A stretch of DNA of 64,000 nucleotides. Source: Camellia lanceoleosa (lineage: Eukaryota > Streptophyta > Magnoliopsida > Ericales > Theaceae). The position numbers and the translations under genes were made by a program. How positions within the stretch are numbered: position 1 is the first letter of the stretch; the number at the start of each line of letters is the position of its first letter. The notes below the pieces were generated by a model. The model saw only the letters and a list, made by a program, of their open reading frames with translations, searched no databases and was not told where the DNA came from. Where the stretch lies: assembly GCA_025200525.1 (NCBI GenBank), contig JANUSC010000384.1, positions 62,001-126,000 on the forward strand, given 5' to 3'. Positions 45,411 through 57,664 of the stretch are shown here, in pieces.

Positions 45411-45526
45411 CCTGCTTGTTTTTTTTTTTTTTTTTTTTTTTCAGATTTTTGAGGTCCGAATGGGCCCTATCTAAGGGGGTTTTTGGGCCCATTATTTTAT
45501 TTGACCTTAGGGCTTTTCCTCACTAC

Positions 45527-45534
45527 TATAAATA
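45527..45534 (+). promoter_or_regulatory. TATA box of LTR B
   Basis: TATAAATA, followed by GGCCCAAACC and a CT-rich leader. The 3' LTR keeps the same TATAAATA at 53445-53452. Confidence 0.7.
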
Positions 45535-45943
45535 GGCCCAAACCATTTTTCTCCTATGATTTTCCTTTCCTTTTTCCTCTTAAACCGTGATTTCTCTCTT
45601 CTCTCTCTAAAACCCAAACTTTTTCAGTTAAATCTCTAGATCTACTCACCTAGAGTGATCCTTTCACCTTGCTCCTTTGAGATAAAGTGTAGAGCTTGTC
45701 AAGGGCTTCGTTTTGATCGGGGCAAAACGTGGTTTCGTCGCCACCAACTTTTGAGCTTTCTCTTCTCTCTCTCATCTAAGCTTGAGATGGGGATATTCTA
45801 CTCTTTAATATGAGCTTTAACCTAGATATTTGTCATTTTGTATAAATAGTGGAATTTCTGATGATTTTGGTAAAAGTTAAGGTTTGGGTTCTAAACTAAT
45901 GGGGGTTTTTCATGTTGATTTACAAAGTAACCTTGCGGGTTTG

Positions 45944-46872
45944 GGTTTTTGTAATTGAGGGTTCAGTGATGAGAGATCTATAAATATTTCACTTCACTTG
46001 TGGGTTGAGAGTAGTCAGCTTCTATAATTTTTTGCTAATGTTAATATATATTGTAATTCTTTATATGCAGGGTAAGGAAGCACAAGTTGAGTGGAGTGAG
46101 TCCCTATATTGTGGGTCGAGTGGAGTGAGATCCTATATTGAGGGCTTTCCTGTTTTTGTTTTATATTCTAGTAGATTGTATTTTGCTTGTCGGAGGTACT
46201 CACTGTGATCGTTCCTCTGTGGTTTACTATAATGTATGAGCATGTATCGGGTGGCATGGGATGGCAATCTTGTCACGCCTTTGGTGGTCATTGCTCGTGA
46301 ATTCTGTGTTCTTGGCATTTCAGTTTGTCGAAATGGTTGGTCCGTGTTGTTGGTCGCTATTAGCGCCTTCTACTACAATGTTTGAGTTACGTATTCTTGG
46401 TCGCTTGTTGCGCATTTGTGGCAACTCGTCTTTCTTTTATCCCTATTTTTGTTCTATCTCTCTATTTTTGGATTCTCGTTGGTTTTGTCTGTGATTTCTT
46501 TTTTTGGCCTAGCCGTGCGAGATGGGCATGGTCTTAAGTTTTGAGTCTGCAGATGGTTGGTTTTGGGTGTGTGTGGGTGGTTTTGGCTCATACTTGGTTT
46601 GTCAGGGATGTGTTCATGGCCCTCATTCATATGTATGCGGCTCATGAACATATCTTTTGGGTTCTAAACTTTTATCATGATTATGTTCCTGTTCTCCTTT
46701 TCTTTTAATTTCTAGATTGCTTTTTCTTTGGTCCGTGTTTAGTGGTCTTGGTTCTTGGGTCTGCTGGTTTGTATAGCTCTTGATAGGTCCTGGGGTATGC
46801 CCCTTGTAGCTGTGTAGTTCTCTGTTTTTTCTTTTATCTATGTCTTATTCACCCAAAAAAAAAAAAAAAAAA
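45944..46872 (+). mobile_element. Retroposed sequence with poly-A tail and target duplications
   Basis: About 927 bp inside LTR B, absent from the same place in the 3' LTR (near 53860). It ends in a run of about 18 A (46855-46872) and is flanked by AACCTTGCGGGTTTG (45929-45943) and AACCTTACGGGTTTG (46871-46885), a 15-bp duplication with one mismatch. These are the marks of LINE-driven insertion. The body has no recognisable RT. It contains TTTATATGCAGGGTAAG, an acceptor-like stretch (46056-46073), and two similar phrases ending GTGGGTCGAGTGGAGTGAG. It may be a 5'-truncated LINE or a retroposed transcript. Confidence 0.78.
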
Positions 46873-48111
46873 CCTTACGGGTTTGTGTATGAAGTTCTTT
46901 ATTGCTGAAGTGGTGAGATTTGGATCTATGGGTTGATATTTTGGAAAAAAGGGAAATTTTTTCCTAAGTTGAGTTGAAATAACTATTTATGTAAATAATG
47001 AAATTGGGGGAAATGTGATTGAATGGTGTAGTTTGGTTTGATAAATCACATACCTATGGAATTTGTTAAATTATCTGTTGATAGATTTATTTATCTGTTT
47101 AGATATATCTGTTTTGGGCTATTGGTGGAGGATAGCTATGATTGTTGTAGAAATTGCATGAGAATTAGGATGATTGAAACTAATCAATTGAATTATGTCA
47201 TTGAATATAACGGTTTGATTAAACCATTGAATATGTGTTTTGATTTGTCAATGTATATAACAAAGTGTTTGAATACATTATATATGTATCTTTGTTTGGG
47301 AGGAGATAGGGGATGTACTCCATTGTTTGAGAGGAGATAGGGGATGGACTCCATTGATAATTAAGTTGGCCGGAGTGTCCAGGGTGAAAGTCTCGAAATC
47401 TTATATATTTATGGGTGTCGGTTCCTTCGAACGTGGTTCCGTAAAATGGCAAGAAATAAAAGTATTGGATTTGATGAATTTATTGAATTATGAACCATTG
47501 AGTTGTAGTCTCATATTGGTTGCTTGATAATAATGAATTTGGCTAATTGATTTACCCGAAATGGTAGAATGGAAATGAATTGAGATATTGGTTATCTATA
47601 TTGAATGACCTTGAAAAGAATATCTGTTAGTTAAGAATGTTGCACATTTATCTGATGCTCATATTTTAGTTAATTCTCATGTATTGTTTAGCATATCTCT
47701 ACTGGGTTTTGGCTCACCCTACTTAAGAAACCATTTTCAGGTACAGGTGACATGCCACCTCCAAGGACATAGCTTAGGAGGATTAGAGGCTAAAGACTCT
47801 ACTTTTGTGATTTCATTTTTGTGTTTATATGTCTTCTTTTAAGCCGAGGGCTTTAATTGGAAAGAGCTTCTGACTCTCTCTTTGGTTGTAACCAAGTGAT
47901 TACTTGGAAAGATGTAAGCCCTTAAGGCATTTATTTTGTTGTTCTAAACTAGAGTTACATGCTATGGTTTCAAGATGGATATTCATGAAAGTGTAATGCA
48001 TGTGATATCTTTTGTAATATTAACTCTGATGAATGAAAGCATAACATTTCTATTATGTCTCTAGACCTTATGAATGGGTGATTTGTATAATATTTTGAGG
48101 GTGTTACAACT

Positions 48112-48123
48112 TGGTATCAGAAC
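48112..48123 (+). promoter_or_regulatory. Primer-binding site of element B
   Basis: TGGTATCAGAAC, the initiator-tRNA-Met site with one change from TGGTATCAGAGC. It lies three bases after the LTR end. Confidence 0.82.
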
Positions 48124-48510
48124 TTACAGAGTTTGAATACTTTGGGTACATGGGAAGTGGTTAGTACCACAATTGGTTTGTCTCGCTTGTTAGAGACTTA
48201 TATATGATGTTATGTGCTTATATGATAACATGTTTATGTGACTATATGGGTATGTGATTTAGTTTCTAGGATGTTGATCGGATCTATGGGTTTCTGGGAG
48301 TCTTGTTAGAAAGGCACTTGATCACTGCTGTTTCTAACTGTAACTCTAGCAACGTCGCAGGACGATCATTATCCAGAAATGAAATTCGTATGTGCTTATG
48401 TGATTATGTGCTTACATGGAGTGAATTACTGTTGTCCAATGTATTAGTACACGAGTGAGTTAGCTTTGGCACATTTATGAATGTGCAAATCTCTTATTAC
48501 CCTTATTAGG

Positions 48511-48844
48511 ATGCGTAGACAAGGAAGTGACAATTTCCCTCCTTCAATATGGGAAAAGTTACGGAAATAGTTTATGGACTTACGCCAAGGTACTACACCT
48601 TTGGTATAGTTTGAAGCATGGTTTACTAACTTGTCGAGATTTGCTCTAGAGTTGGTTGCAACAAGGAGCAATGTTGTCTTGAGTTCGAAGGAAGTTTGTG
48701 TGATGCTATTTGAAGAAGAGTTGCTGGGCAATGCATAGAGATTACCATGCCTTGGTAGAGGCAGCGGCTCACGTGGAGACCGTTATCGATAGTGTTGGTC
48801 AGGATGAGAAGGAAGAGTCCATATCGACAAGTTCAACTGTTTAG
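48511..48844 (+). pseudogene. Gag remnant of element B
   Basis: The same shortened gag as at 34676: it starts MRRQGSDNFPPSIWEKL, then FEAWFTNLSRFALELVA. Two in-frame stops occur early (after LRK, and after TPLV), and the frame is lost after VATR. A zinc-knuckle remnant follows near 48985-49025 (RYGWTGHI, stop, RRC). Like element A it lacks the N-terminal half of the gag domain, so that loss predates the split of A and B. Confidence 0.75.
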
Positions 48845-49099
48845 AGAGGTAGTAAACCTAGTAAGGTAGGCGTAGTTGACACCTCGGGCTACTCTCATTT
48901 CATCAGACTCGTTCTTTAGAGAGTCTAGCTAGACTAAGGCGTTCTCGAGTCAACCTCGGAATAGAGGATCACCTTGGGGTTTTCGATATGGTTGGACAGG
49001 CCATATTTGACGCCGATGTCCTCTGAGGGAGCACCACCAGTTTTAGTAGTCCAAGGGGGGACAATAGTGAAGCTGGAAGTGTGAAGGAGTTTTGATTCT

Positions 49100-52000
49100 T
49101 CGCAGTGTTATTTGATATTATATTATGAAAGATTGTATGCCTATGGATATTGTTTATATATGTGTATGTGGTTGTAAACCCAAAAGGTGTGATTATGTAA
49201 TTAACTTTGTGCTCATTGGTAATGTGTTAATAGAAGTGGTATGAATTGAAAATCCTAGTGTTTTTTATGCCATATTGATGTCGTGGGAAATGGGTTGGCT
49301 TGTGCTGTCTCAGGTCAGTCACGAATGCCTTGTGAAAAGGCAGGGAAGTGTTTTATTTTGGACTCTGAGTCTTGAGGATAGAGGACTAGTGGTTGGGTCG
49401 TATGGTATTTGAAGTTGGTTGGCATGTAATCACCTTGGAAATTGTTCTCGGGTTGCGTTAATGGACTTAGGGGCGTGGGGGCCTCGCTTATGGTTGTATT
49501 TGATTGGTGTGGTTATATAAAACTCCTTGAATTGGGGCAACGTGTTAATGTGAAAATTTTGCAAACGCCTTACGCCATTGAATTATGATGATTAAATATT
49601 ATTGGTGTTACATTGGTTTGAGACTTCCATGATTTGGAAAGTTATGTGCGTTGTACTATATCTCTTAGTACTGTATGTATCTCTAGTTATTGTTGTGATA
49701 GAAATTTCATGGGGATTAGGTAAATTAAAACTAATTTCTCACCTGTTGTCATTGAATATGATTATATCTTTAAATAAATTGTATATGTAAGATGTTTGGA
49801 GTCACCGTAGGTGTGATAGTTGTGATTGGGTGAAGGTTAAGATTCACCGGATATTGTTGGGAAATAAGTTGGAGGGTGAGTTTGGCTCTGTGGCCTTTTA
49901 TGGCATTCATTTCAACTGAAAACTCTGATTTGAAATTTCGTGGATTGTTTGGAGAAAAATGTTTGCAAAACAATTAGTCTCCTTGAGATTTTGGAACAAA
50001 TTTTTTGTTAGAGAATGATGTAAGTTTGAATAATTTTTTAGAAAAAGGGGGTAAGTGATGAAAGAGCCTTTGAAATAACAAGAAAAACCGTTGTTTTAAT
50101 CAGATTATGTGATTGTTCTGTTCAACATTGTAGGGGTGAGATTCCGTTATGGTTGGATTTCAATTACTAGTTATGTACGTTTTATTTTCTGATCTGTTGT
50201 TTCCTGTGAAGGGGTGTTAGTCCCTTATCGTAATATTGGTTGTTAGCATCGGTTAGGTGGTGTGTTGTGAGCAGCTGGAAATATGTTTCAGGCAGAGGTA
50301 TAGTGGAAGTTTTCTAAGTTTTAGGACTCTTTTATTATGTTTGAATGCGATAGGTATGTACCTTAATTCTGGTTAAGTCAAGTGATGCTGTCGGAAAGGT
50401 TGGTTGTGTATATAACCCGTGGTTAAGATGTGACCTGTGTGTAGGGTCACAATGGTTTGGTGCTTATGAGCAAAGGTTTGGGATAACGGTGAGGAGATTG
50501 AGGACTTCATTTGTTCTTCTAGAGAGTTAGGACGGTAAGTCTTTGGAAGCCCTGTCGGTGTTTTGCGTTGGCGCCAGGGTTTATTTCGGAGTAGTTGTTC
50601 AGCAGTAGCAATGGCTACTGGATTGACATGGAGGCTTAGTATTTTGATTGTATTCTTGTGACGAGTGACGAATAGAATGTGGAACAAAGAGTTGACCTTA
50701 TTAGTCATTGAGGGATGAGGTGTTATGTTTGCTTGTGTTCGATTCGAATGGTTACGTAGTAACGAGGGTGTTGTAGCGTGGTAAGCCTTTGCTAGTTAAC
50801 TTGGTGTGAGGGAACAAGTGGGTAAATTTCATTATTGTGAATTCAGTCGAGGTTGTGAGTACATCCTCAGAATGAGGAATTCAATATTGGTGTAGAATAT
50901 CATGCATTAAGTGAGAAGATTTTGCTAGTATGGTATGTGGTGGTGTGTGGTTCGTATGTTGTTATTAGAATATGTGTAGAAGGGGATCGGTTACAAGGCA
51001 ATCCCAGGAGAGTGCCTTGGTAAGGCAATTGTGTAGTTAATGATTGGGTTAAGTAATTTAATGTTCGAAATTGTTGGGTCACTTTGGTGTGGGTGTTTGT
51101 CATCCAGTTTAGATAGTGGAACTCCGAGTGAGGCAGTAAGATTGTGTAGAGTAAGTGATGCACTCTGTCAGAGTTGTTTCGACTTATTCGGTCCTTGTGT
51201 ACGTTGACTTGAGATGGTGTATTGGGTTTGACTTGAAGAGTTCGGTTATGACTCAAATGTGAAGCAAGGATGTGTGTGCCACTTAGGCATACGTGTGAGG
51301 GATGAATGAAAAGTTTGAGTACCATGGGGTAACTTTGAAGAATCCGAAGTGATTCATTGAACCGGAGAGGTTGTGTATGGAACCCTATTTAGAAGTTGGC
51401 GAGGTTGAGCAAGATGTTGGTGTTGAAGACTGGCACGAGTGAATAAAGTTAGATAGCTGATTGGTCAATACTTTGGTTGGTTGACATATAGTCACCTCGA
51501 GAATTAGTCGAAATTGTAGGTTGTGTAATTAAATGGTGTCTTGGTGTGGAATATAAATCCCTCATGGACAGTTGGAAGGTTGTTTGAGTGGTAGTAACCA
51601 GTTTGGGATTTCGGTTGAGAACTTTGGTCTTATAAGCACTTTCCACCATTATGTGATCAATGGTGTGCAATTTCTTCCTTTGTGTTATTATGCATTGGCA
51701 TTTCTAAAATTTATAGGGGTTCTCATTGTGGAAAATCTTGTTTTGGGTATTGTAACACCACCGTGAATGTGATGGGTTTTGTGGGATGACTATGTTGTGA
51801 TTTACTCAAGGAATGCTGAAGAATAATTTGGAGGAAAACCAAGTGTTTTGGAACAAATGGGATAGATTAAGCATTTTCTTTAACTTGAATGGAATATCTT
51901 ATACCATGTGTTAAGAAGTCGAATTTTGATCTAGCCTAAATTACTGGTTACATGTTGTATGTCCTTTGGCAAGGGCTTGGAATTGTCGAGTACTAATGTG

Positions 52001-52900
52001 CCATGACGTTATTGATTATTCGTGTTTTATTTTGCGTTCTCGTTCTACGAGAATTGACTGAAAGCCTTGTGTGCGAATGGTTTCCTTTTTCTTATGTTGG
52101 AGTGTTAAAAACTCAATGGTGATTCGAGTATTGTAAGTTGTCAAGTCATGGTGGATGTCATGAAGCACGGTTGTTATTGATGACGTTGTTACTATTATTA
52201 TCGGGGAATGTGTTCTTGTCTTATAAACTGCTGCGAGTTTGGCCGGTTGGGGAGGTAGTCATATTAGTTCCTTGTTGTTGAGTCGAGTCTTGTAAAGCAA
52301 GACGATTCTATTAGTTACGGTATCATGAAAACATCTCGGGATTGAGGAAGCTACTTGGGAGCGTGAATTAGAAGTCTGTGATAAATATCCGGACTTATTC
52401 GTTGGTATTTGAACATATGTCGAGATTTTAGTTTGTTAATGAAATGTTAAAACATTGTATATGTTGTGGGTGTCTTGAAAACATGGATTCAATATGAGCA
52501 TTTTATATGTTCTAGGAATATAGAATATTGTATGTGTTGTATCAAATTTGGAAACATTGTATATGTTTTGGATTATGAAAGAATTGTGAATGTTGAATAT
52601 GTTTCGGAAACACAAGTTTAATTTGAACATTGTATATGTTGTTTAACTCTTGGAAATGAAAATTTATCATAAATATTGAATATGTTTTGGAAATATGAGA
52701 TGCACGTATTGAAATTTGTTAAATTCAAAAGATTCATATTGATAATATACGTTAAGATATATCTATTGTGGAATTGTTCTTTTGTGGAATGATTGAATGA
52801 CCGGTAGATGGGCCATGGTAATGAGAATTGAATTGTATTCATTTGAAAATTGGGCAATCGTGGTTTTGAAACTTGTACTAAAATTTTGAGGACGAAATTT
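49100..52900 (+). other. Noncoding internal region of element B
   Basis: About 3.8 kb, no pol motifs. It is colinear with 35640-38787 of element A in several blocks. T-rich and GT-rich on the plus strand, with recurring GAATATGTTTTGGAAAC-like phrases near 52460-52700. Confidence 0.6.
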
Positions 52901-52916
52901 CCTAAAGTAGGGAGGT
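52901..52916 (+). promoter_or_regulatory. Polypurine tract of element B
   Basis: CCTAAAGTAGGGAGGT lies directly before the 3' LTR at 52917. Confidence 0.7.
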
Positions 52917-54575
52917 TGTAGCACCTCTATCTTTCAAAGCTTTTGGGGAAGTGTATTTGAATCCTTTATTTTTATTTTTATTTTGGAAATCTTTGGTGTT
53001 GTTGTACCTTGGTTTTGGAGGAGTATAATCCGATTTAAACTTGTTGGGTTTGGTTATTCGCACTTATTCTTGTCAAAATTTCCTTGGAAACTTAGAAATT
53101 CTATTCTAGGGTCGACACCAGCCTTCCTAAGGGTCGACCCTTACCTGTTGGTGAAGTTTCTGAGAGTGTTGCTGGAAAATAGGGTAGACACCAGACTAGA
53201 GAGGGTCGACCCCCTTATGTCTATGTGTTAGTTGCTGGAAGATAGGGTAGACACCAGACTGGGAGATGATCGACCCTCTTATGTATGCGTGCTGGTTGCT
53301 AGAAGATAGGGTCGACCCCCTTCTGTCTAAGGGGTCGACCCTTGCGTGTTTTTTTTTTCCAGATTTTTGAGGTTCAAATGGGTCCTATCTAAGGGGGTTT
53401 TTGGGCCCATTATTTTATTTGACCTTAGGGCTTTTCCTCACTATTATAAATAGGCACAAACCATTTTTCTCCCATGATTTTCCTTCCCTTTTTCCTCTTA
53501 AACCGTGATTTTTCTCTTCTCTCTCTAAAACCCAAACTTTTTCAGTTAAATCTCTAGATCTACTCACCTAGAGTGATCTTTTCACCTTGCTCATTTGAGA
53601 TAAAGTGTAGAGCTTGTCAAGGGCTTCGTTTTGATCAGGGCAAAACGTGGTTTCATCGCCATCGACTTTTGAGCTTTCTCTTCTCTCTCTCATCTAAGCT
53701 TGAGGTAGGGATATTCTACTCTTTAATATGAGCTTTAACCTAGATATTTGTTATTTTGTATAAATCGTGGCGTTTGTGAAGATTTTGGTAAAAGTTAAGG
53801 TTTGGGTTCTAAACTAATGGGGGTTTCATGTTGATTTACAAAGTAACCTTGCGGGTTTGTGTATGAAGTTCTTTATTGGTAAAGTGGTGAGATTTGGATC
53901 TATGGGTTGATATTTTGGAAAAAAGGGAAATTTTTCCCTAAGTTGAGTTGAAATAACTATTTATGTAAATAACGAAATTGGGGGAAATGTGATTGAATGG
54001 TGTAGTTTGGTTTGATAAATCACATACCTATGGAATTTGTTAAATTATCTGTTGATAGATTTATTTATCTGTTTAGATATATCTGTTTTGGGCTATCGGT
54101 GGAGGATAGTTATGATTTTTGTAGAAACTGCATGAGAATTAGGATGATTGAAACTAATCAATTGAATTATGTCATTGAATATGACGGTTTGATTAAACCA
54201 TTGAATATGTGTTTTGATTTGTCATTGTATATGACAAAGTGTTTAAATACATTATATATGTATCTTTGTTTTGGAGTAGATAGGGCATGTATTCCATTGT
54301 TTGAGAGGAGATAGGGGATGGGCTCCATTGATAATTAAGTTGGTCGGAATGTCCAGGGTGAAAGTTTTGAAATCTTATATATTTATGGGTGCCGGTTCTC
54401 TCGAACGTGGTTCTGTAAAATGGCAAAAATAGAAGTGTTAGATTTGGTGAATGTATTGAATTTTGAACCATTGAGTTGTAGTCTCATATTGGTTGCTTGA
54501 TAATAATGAATTTGGCTAATTGATTTACCCGAAATGCTAGAATGGAAATGAATTAAGATATTGATTATCTATATT
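52917..54575 (+). repeat. Truncated 3' LTR of element B
   Basis: Aligns with 44988-47610 minus the retroposed insertion. It contains GTCGAC-type pairs (53111-53340), TATAAATA, and the GTGTCCAGGGTGAAAG block. It ends in the middle of the LTR at TCTATATT, where the CACTA end starts. The missing 500 bp, including GTTACA, is not found in this window. Confidence 0.85.
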
Positions 54576-54730
54576 CACTACAACAAAATTAATTTTTTAC
54601 GACACCACATGAACAACATACAATAAATGTATGCCGTAATTTCTCACTTTTACGACTTACTTTTTTTGCACGTCGTAAATACTTTTCCAACCATAACGTG
54701 TCTATTGTGTAGGCCGTGAATGGCCGTGCA
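54576..54730 (+). mobile_element. CACTA transposon 5' end
   Basis: The sequence changes sharply to CACTACAACAAAATTAATTT, a typical CACTA-superfamily terminus. Subterminal copies of TTTACGAC (54596, 54648) and the inverted GTCGTAAA (54672) follow, like the transposase-binding repeats of this superfamily. The opposite end (TTTTGTTGTAGTG) is not seen in the window; the closest text, ATTGTAGTG near 55957, matches only eight bases. The element is either longer than the remaining window or truncated. No transposase is visible. Confidence 0.6.
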
Positions 54731-56280
54731 TGGTAATCACTCTCTCGTTCTTTCATCTCTCTCTCTCTCTCTCTCTAGCAATCGGTGATCGGCCAGCGAG
54801 ACAACCGGTGGTGATCGAATTAGGTTGGCCTTCGCAACACATTCGGTTGATCCAATTAATTCCAGATCGAGATCGTACGACCTCGCTCTCAAATTCGATC
54901 CGCCCAATTTCAAAGGTAATTTTACTGGGTTTTTTTTCTTTTGGGTTTGATCTTGCAAAAGCTGGGCCTTAAATCAGCGGAATATCGATCTTCATCAGTT
55001 TATTTATGGGTTTTCAATTATTAGGTGGAAAATAATTTATTTCCTTATAATTTTGTTTATAGGGTTTGCGATTGTTTTTTAATTTATACTATTCATGTTA
55101 TTTTTGTGTAAACATTTAGCTTTTTTTGATAAATTTCTGATTTATTTATTTATTTATTTTTAATCTGCTTGTTGACATTGATTTTGTTTCAGAATGGGAA
55201 CTATTTTCAATTTTCAAATTTCTGCTTTAATTTTTTTTTTTTTCATCTGCTTGTTAACAATTTTCAAAAGAAAACATATGTTCTCTTCTCTACCTCTGAT
55301 AGTCGAATATATATGATTGTGTACTTGTTTGAAGTTTTATACTCAAATATGTTTCGTCTTGGACACCACTGTTGGCTTAGATCGTATGTGTTTGAAGTTT
55401 TATACTTAAATATGTTTCATCTTGGACACCACTATTGGCTCAAATCTTCTGTTTTTTCTGTTCTTTTTATGCCACACTCTCAATCCTTAAGATATCAAAT
55501 GTTTTTTTCTACATAAGATTAAAACTTACCAATGGGCCACTTTTTTTGATGTGGGTATCTCCAAAATCCCACTGATCAAGAGAGAGAAGTACTACTGATT
55601 GTCCAAATAAATTAAGTGAACTCTTTTGATGATTGCAATTGTAAAAAGACCCATGAGGTCCCCCACACCAACACTAATGTGAAGCAATGTCATGTTCACA
55701 GAGGTGCTTTAGGGTATAAGTGGCTTCCCCCCCCCCTCCCCCACACACACACGCACAAAACTTCCCATATTCAATTCTACTTTTGGAATTGGAGTTAGAA
55801 GAGAACATTTTAGGGTTAAGTAACCCCAAATAGGTTTCAATCTGCAAGCTCAGAGTAATTATTCATAGCAATGTTGCCACACACTGCATCCACAATGATG
55901 TATGGAGGATGTATTGTGTGGCAACTGTACTGAATAATTTTTCCTGTTGCATAATTGTAGTGATCAAAAGTGTGGCCAAACTACCTATGGTTCTACCTGT
56001 TTTTTAGTTGGTCTGCCCCCCTTGTCTTCTTGCTGTGTTAGTTGCCTAAGATTCTATTCCATAAAACATTATTGGCCTATAGTTGCTCTATAAATTTTCC
56101 CTTGAATTTGATTTATGGGTCACATAATTTCCAAACTCTCCATCTTTGTTAGTAATCGAAACTAGATAGCGCAATTATTCCCTTTTTGGTCTCCTGGTTT
56201 TTTATATTCACTTCGCCGTTATTTATACTTTTATTATGACTAAAGTTAAATTTCATTTATTTAGTTTTAGTCCTTATTTT
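54731..56280. other. UTR-like and intron-like sequence
   Basis: 54740-54915 looks like a plant 5' UTR: CT-repeat, GATC-rich text, then CAATTTCAAAGGTAATTT, a fair splice donor at 54915-54916. The rest is T-rich and intron-like. The stretch 55728-55755 is a C-run followed by CACACA. It may be the first exon and intron of the gene whose later exons lie at 57479-60897, or unrelated. No coding exon can be supported. Confidence 0.35.
55873..55925. repeat. Imperfect inverted repeat, about 53 bp
   Basis: The ends GTTGCCACACA and TGTGTGGCAAC are exact reverse complements, and pairing continues inward through GCATCC/GGATGT with mismatches. The size and place in an intron-like region suggest a miniature transposon core or a hairpin. 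Confidence 0.5.
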
Positions 56281-56289
56281 CAACCCTTT

Positions 56290-57060
56290 TGACTCAAATA
56301 GTTTATCTTCAAATTTTTCATCAACTAGGACTATCATATCTACAAACAACATACACCTTGAGATATCATTCTAAATGTGTATTGAATTCATCTAAAAGGG
56401 CAAATAGGTAAGGACTAAGGGTGACCTTTGATGCAATTCTACAGTAACTATAAATTCATTTGTTTCTTCTAGATGGGATCTAACTGTAGTCATAGTCCCA
56501 TCATATGTGTCATTTATCACATTAATGTACCCCTTGGTCACTTCTGTGACACCTGCCATATTAAATCTTCAAGCACCTTACCATAAGTGTCTTTTTTTTT
56601 AATCTATAAAAATCATGTGAAGACCTCTCTTCTTATCTCTATATTTTTCTATTAGTCTAATTCGTGAGTATATCACTTATGAATCCAAACTGATTTTATG
56701 ACATTGTTGTTGCAACTCTTTTAAGCGTTGCTCAATCATGCTCACAAATTTATTGTATGACTCATCAACTTAGTACCTTTATAATTGTTTCAGTTTTGAA
56801 TATTTTTTTATCTCTTTATATATAGGTTGTAAAATACTTTTTCTCCACTTATCATACATTTTCCTAGTAATTGTAATCTTATTAAATAACTTTGTTAACT
56901 GACATCCCCTCGGAATATTTTTTTAATGAATTCCGCCATTGTATTCCACATATTTTTAGTTTCGTCTTCTAAATTCCAGATTGTTTCTATAAACATTTTT
57001 GTCCTTCAAACATTTTGGATTCCACCATGTAATTCGTGGGTTTCTACTTATTTTCAAGGT
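56290..57060 (-). mobile_element. RTE-type LINE reverse transcriptase remnant
   Basis: On the minus strand, broken across frames, the text matches plant RTE-clade LINE reverse transcriptase in order: ITWWNPK, MYDKWRKSILQPIYK, LMSHTINL (SHTMKLWERVIEQRL region), TTVRSHLEETNEFIVTVELH and SPLVLTYLPFQMNSIH, then ISRCMLFVDMIVLVDE. The last covers the catalytic FADD box, here FVDM, so the active-site Asp pair is lost. It is a 5'- and 3'-truncated fossil of about 770 bp with no poly-A or duplication visible. It lies upstream of the exon at 57479, probably in an intron. Confidence 0.75.
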
Positions 57061-57478
57061 TCAGTGTTCTACATTTTCCTATCTATTTTGCCATCTTAAC
57101 TGTGAGGAAAAGTTGTTTTCGAAAGCACTGAAAAGTTGTTTTTTGAAGTTTTGGAAATTGTTTTCATACAAAAATGAAGAGGATGAATTTTTTTTTTTTT
57201 TTTAAAAAGAAATTTCGTAGTTTTGTTTCTGATAACAAGAAAAATGAAAATGAAGAATAGAAAAAAAAAAAGAAAAGAAAAGAAAACACAAGCACAACCA
57301 AATAGTCATGCTTGAATTTGTTTCAACAACACTTACAAAAAGTGAGGTTTGGATACGTTTATTTATCAAGCCATTTACGCCTGGTAGTGTCGATTGCTTG
57401 ATAGACAGAAGATGCCAAAGAAAGGGCACTTGAAAAGCTTTCGATAAATGTATGTGGCAAACAACTATTGATCTTCAG

Positions 57479-57664
57479 AATTGATGCACCAAGGACAACA
57501 GTTGTGAGGATTTCAAATCTGTACTCAGTGGAAGCCAAAAAGAAACTCTTTTCCATATGCAGGAGTTATGGGAAGGTCAAGGTTGTAGGTTTTAGACACA
57601 AGGAAATCAGGGATGTGCATTTCATGCTTTCTGAATGGCCAAACATGTTAAAGATTCTTAACAG
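57479..57664 (+). CDS. RRM-like gene, exon (first half of fold)
   Basis: Preceded by TTGATCTTCAG (acceptor) and followed by AACAG|GTTAGT (donor). Encodes DAPRTTVVRISNL to NMLKILN, ending two bases into an Arg codon. Confidence 0.65.

Larger units (their letters stand above)
44988..48108 (+). repeat. 5' LTR of element B
   Basis: 3121 bp including a 927-bp insertion, so about 2.2 kb originally. It contains the GTCGAC-type array (45182-45410), TATA box, GGAGTGTCCAGGGTGAAAG block shared with family A, and the TTTGAGGGTGTTACA end. A T-run at 45418-45440 is much longer than in the 3' LTR. Confidence 0.85.
44988..54575 (+). mobile_element. Gag-only LTR retrotransposon B, 3' truncated
   Basis: 5' LTR 44988-48108, primer site 48112-48123, gag remnant 48511-48844, 4 kb without pol, polypurine tract 52901-52916 and a 3' LTR from 52917 that stops at 54575 where a CACTA-type end begins. 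It has the same architecture as the element at 32080. The LTR starts TGTAGCAC and ends GTTACA. The 5' LTR carries a poly-A retroposed insertion absent from the 3' LTR. No enzyme domain is visible, so it could only move with help from another element. Confidence 0.82.

Noticed and set aside
55950..55965. ATTGTAGTG as the second end of the CACTA element
   Set aside because: Only eight bases match the inverted terminus and the three flanking bases (ATC) differ from ATT on the other side.
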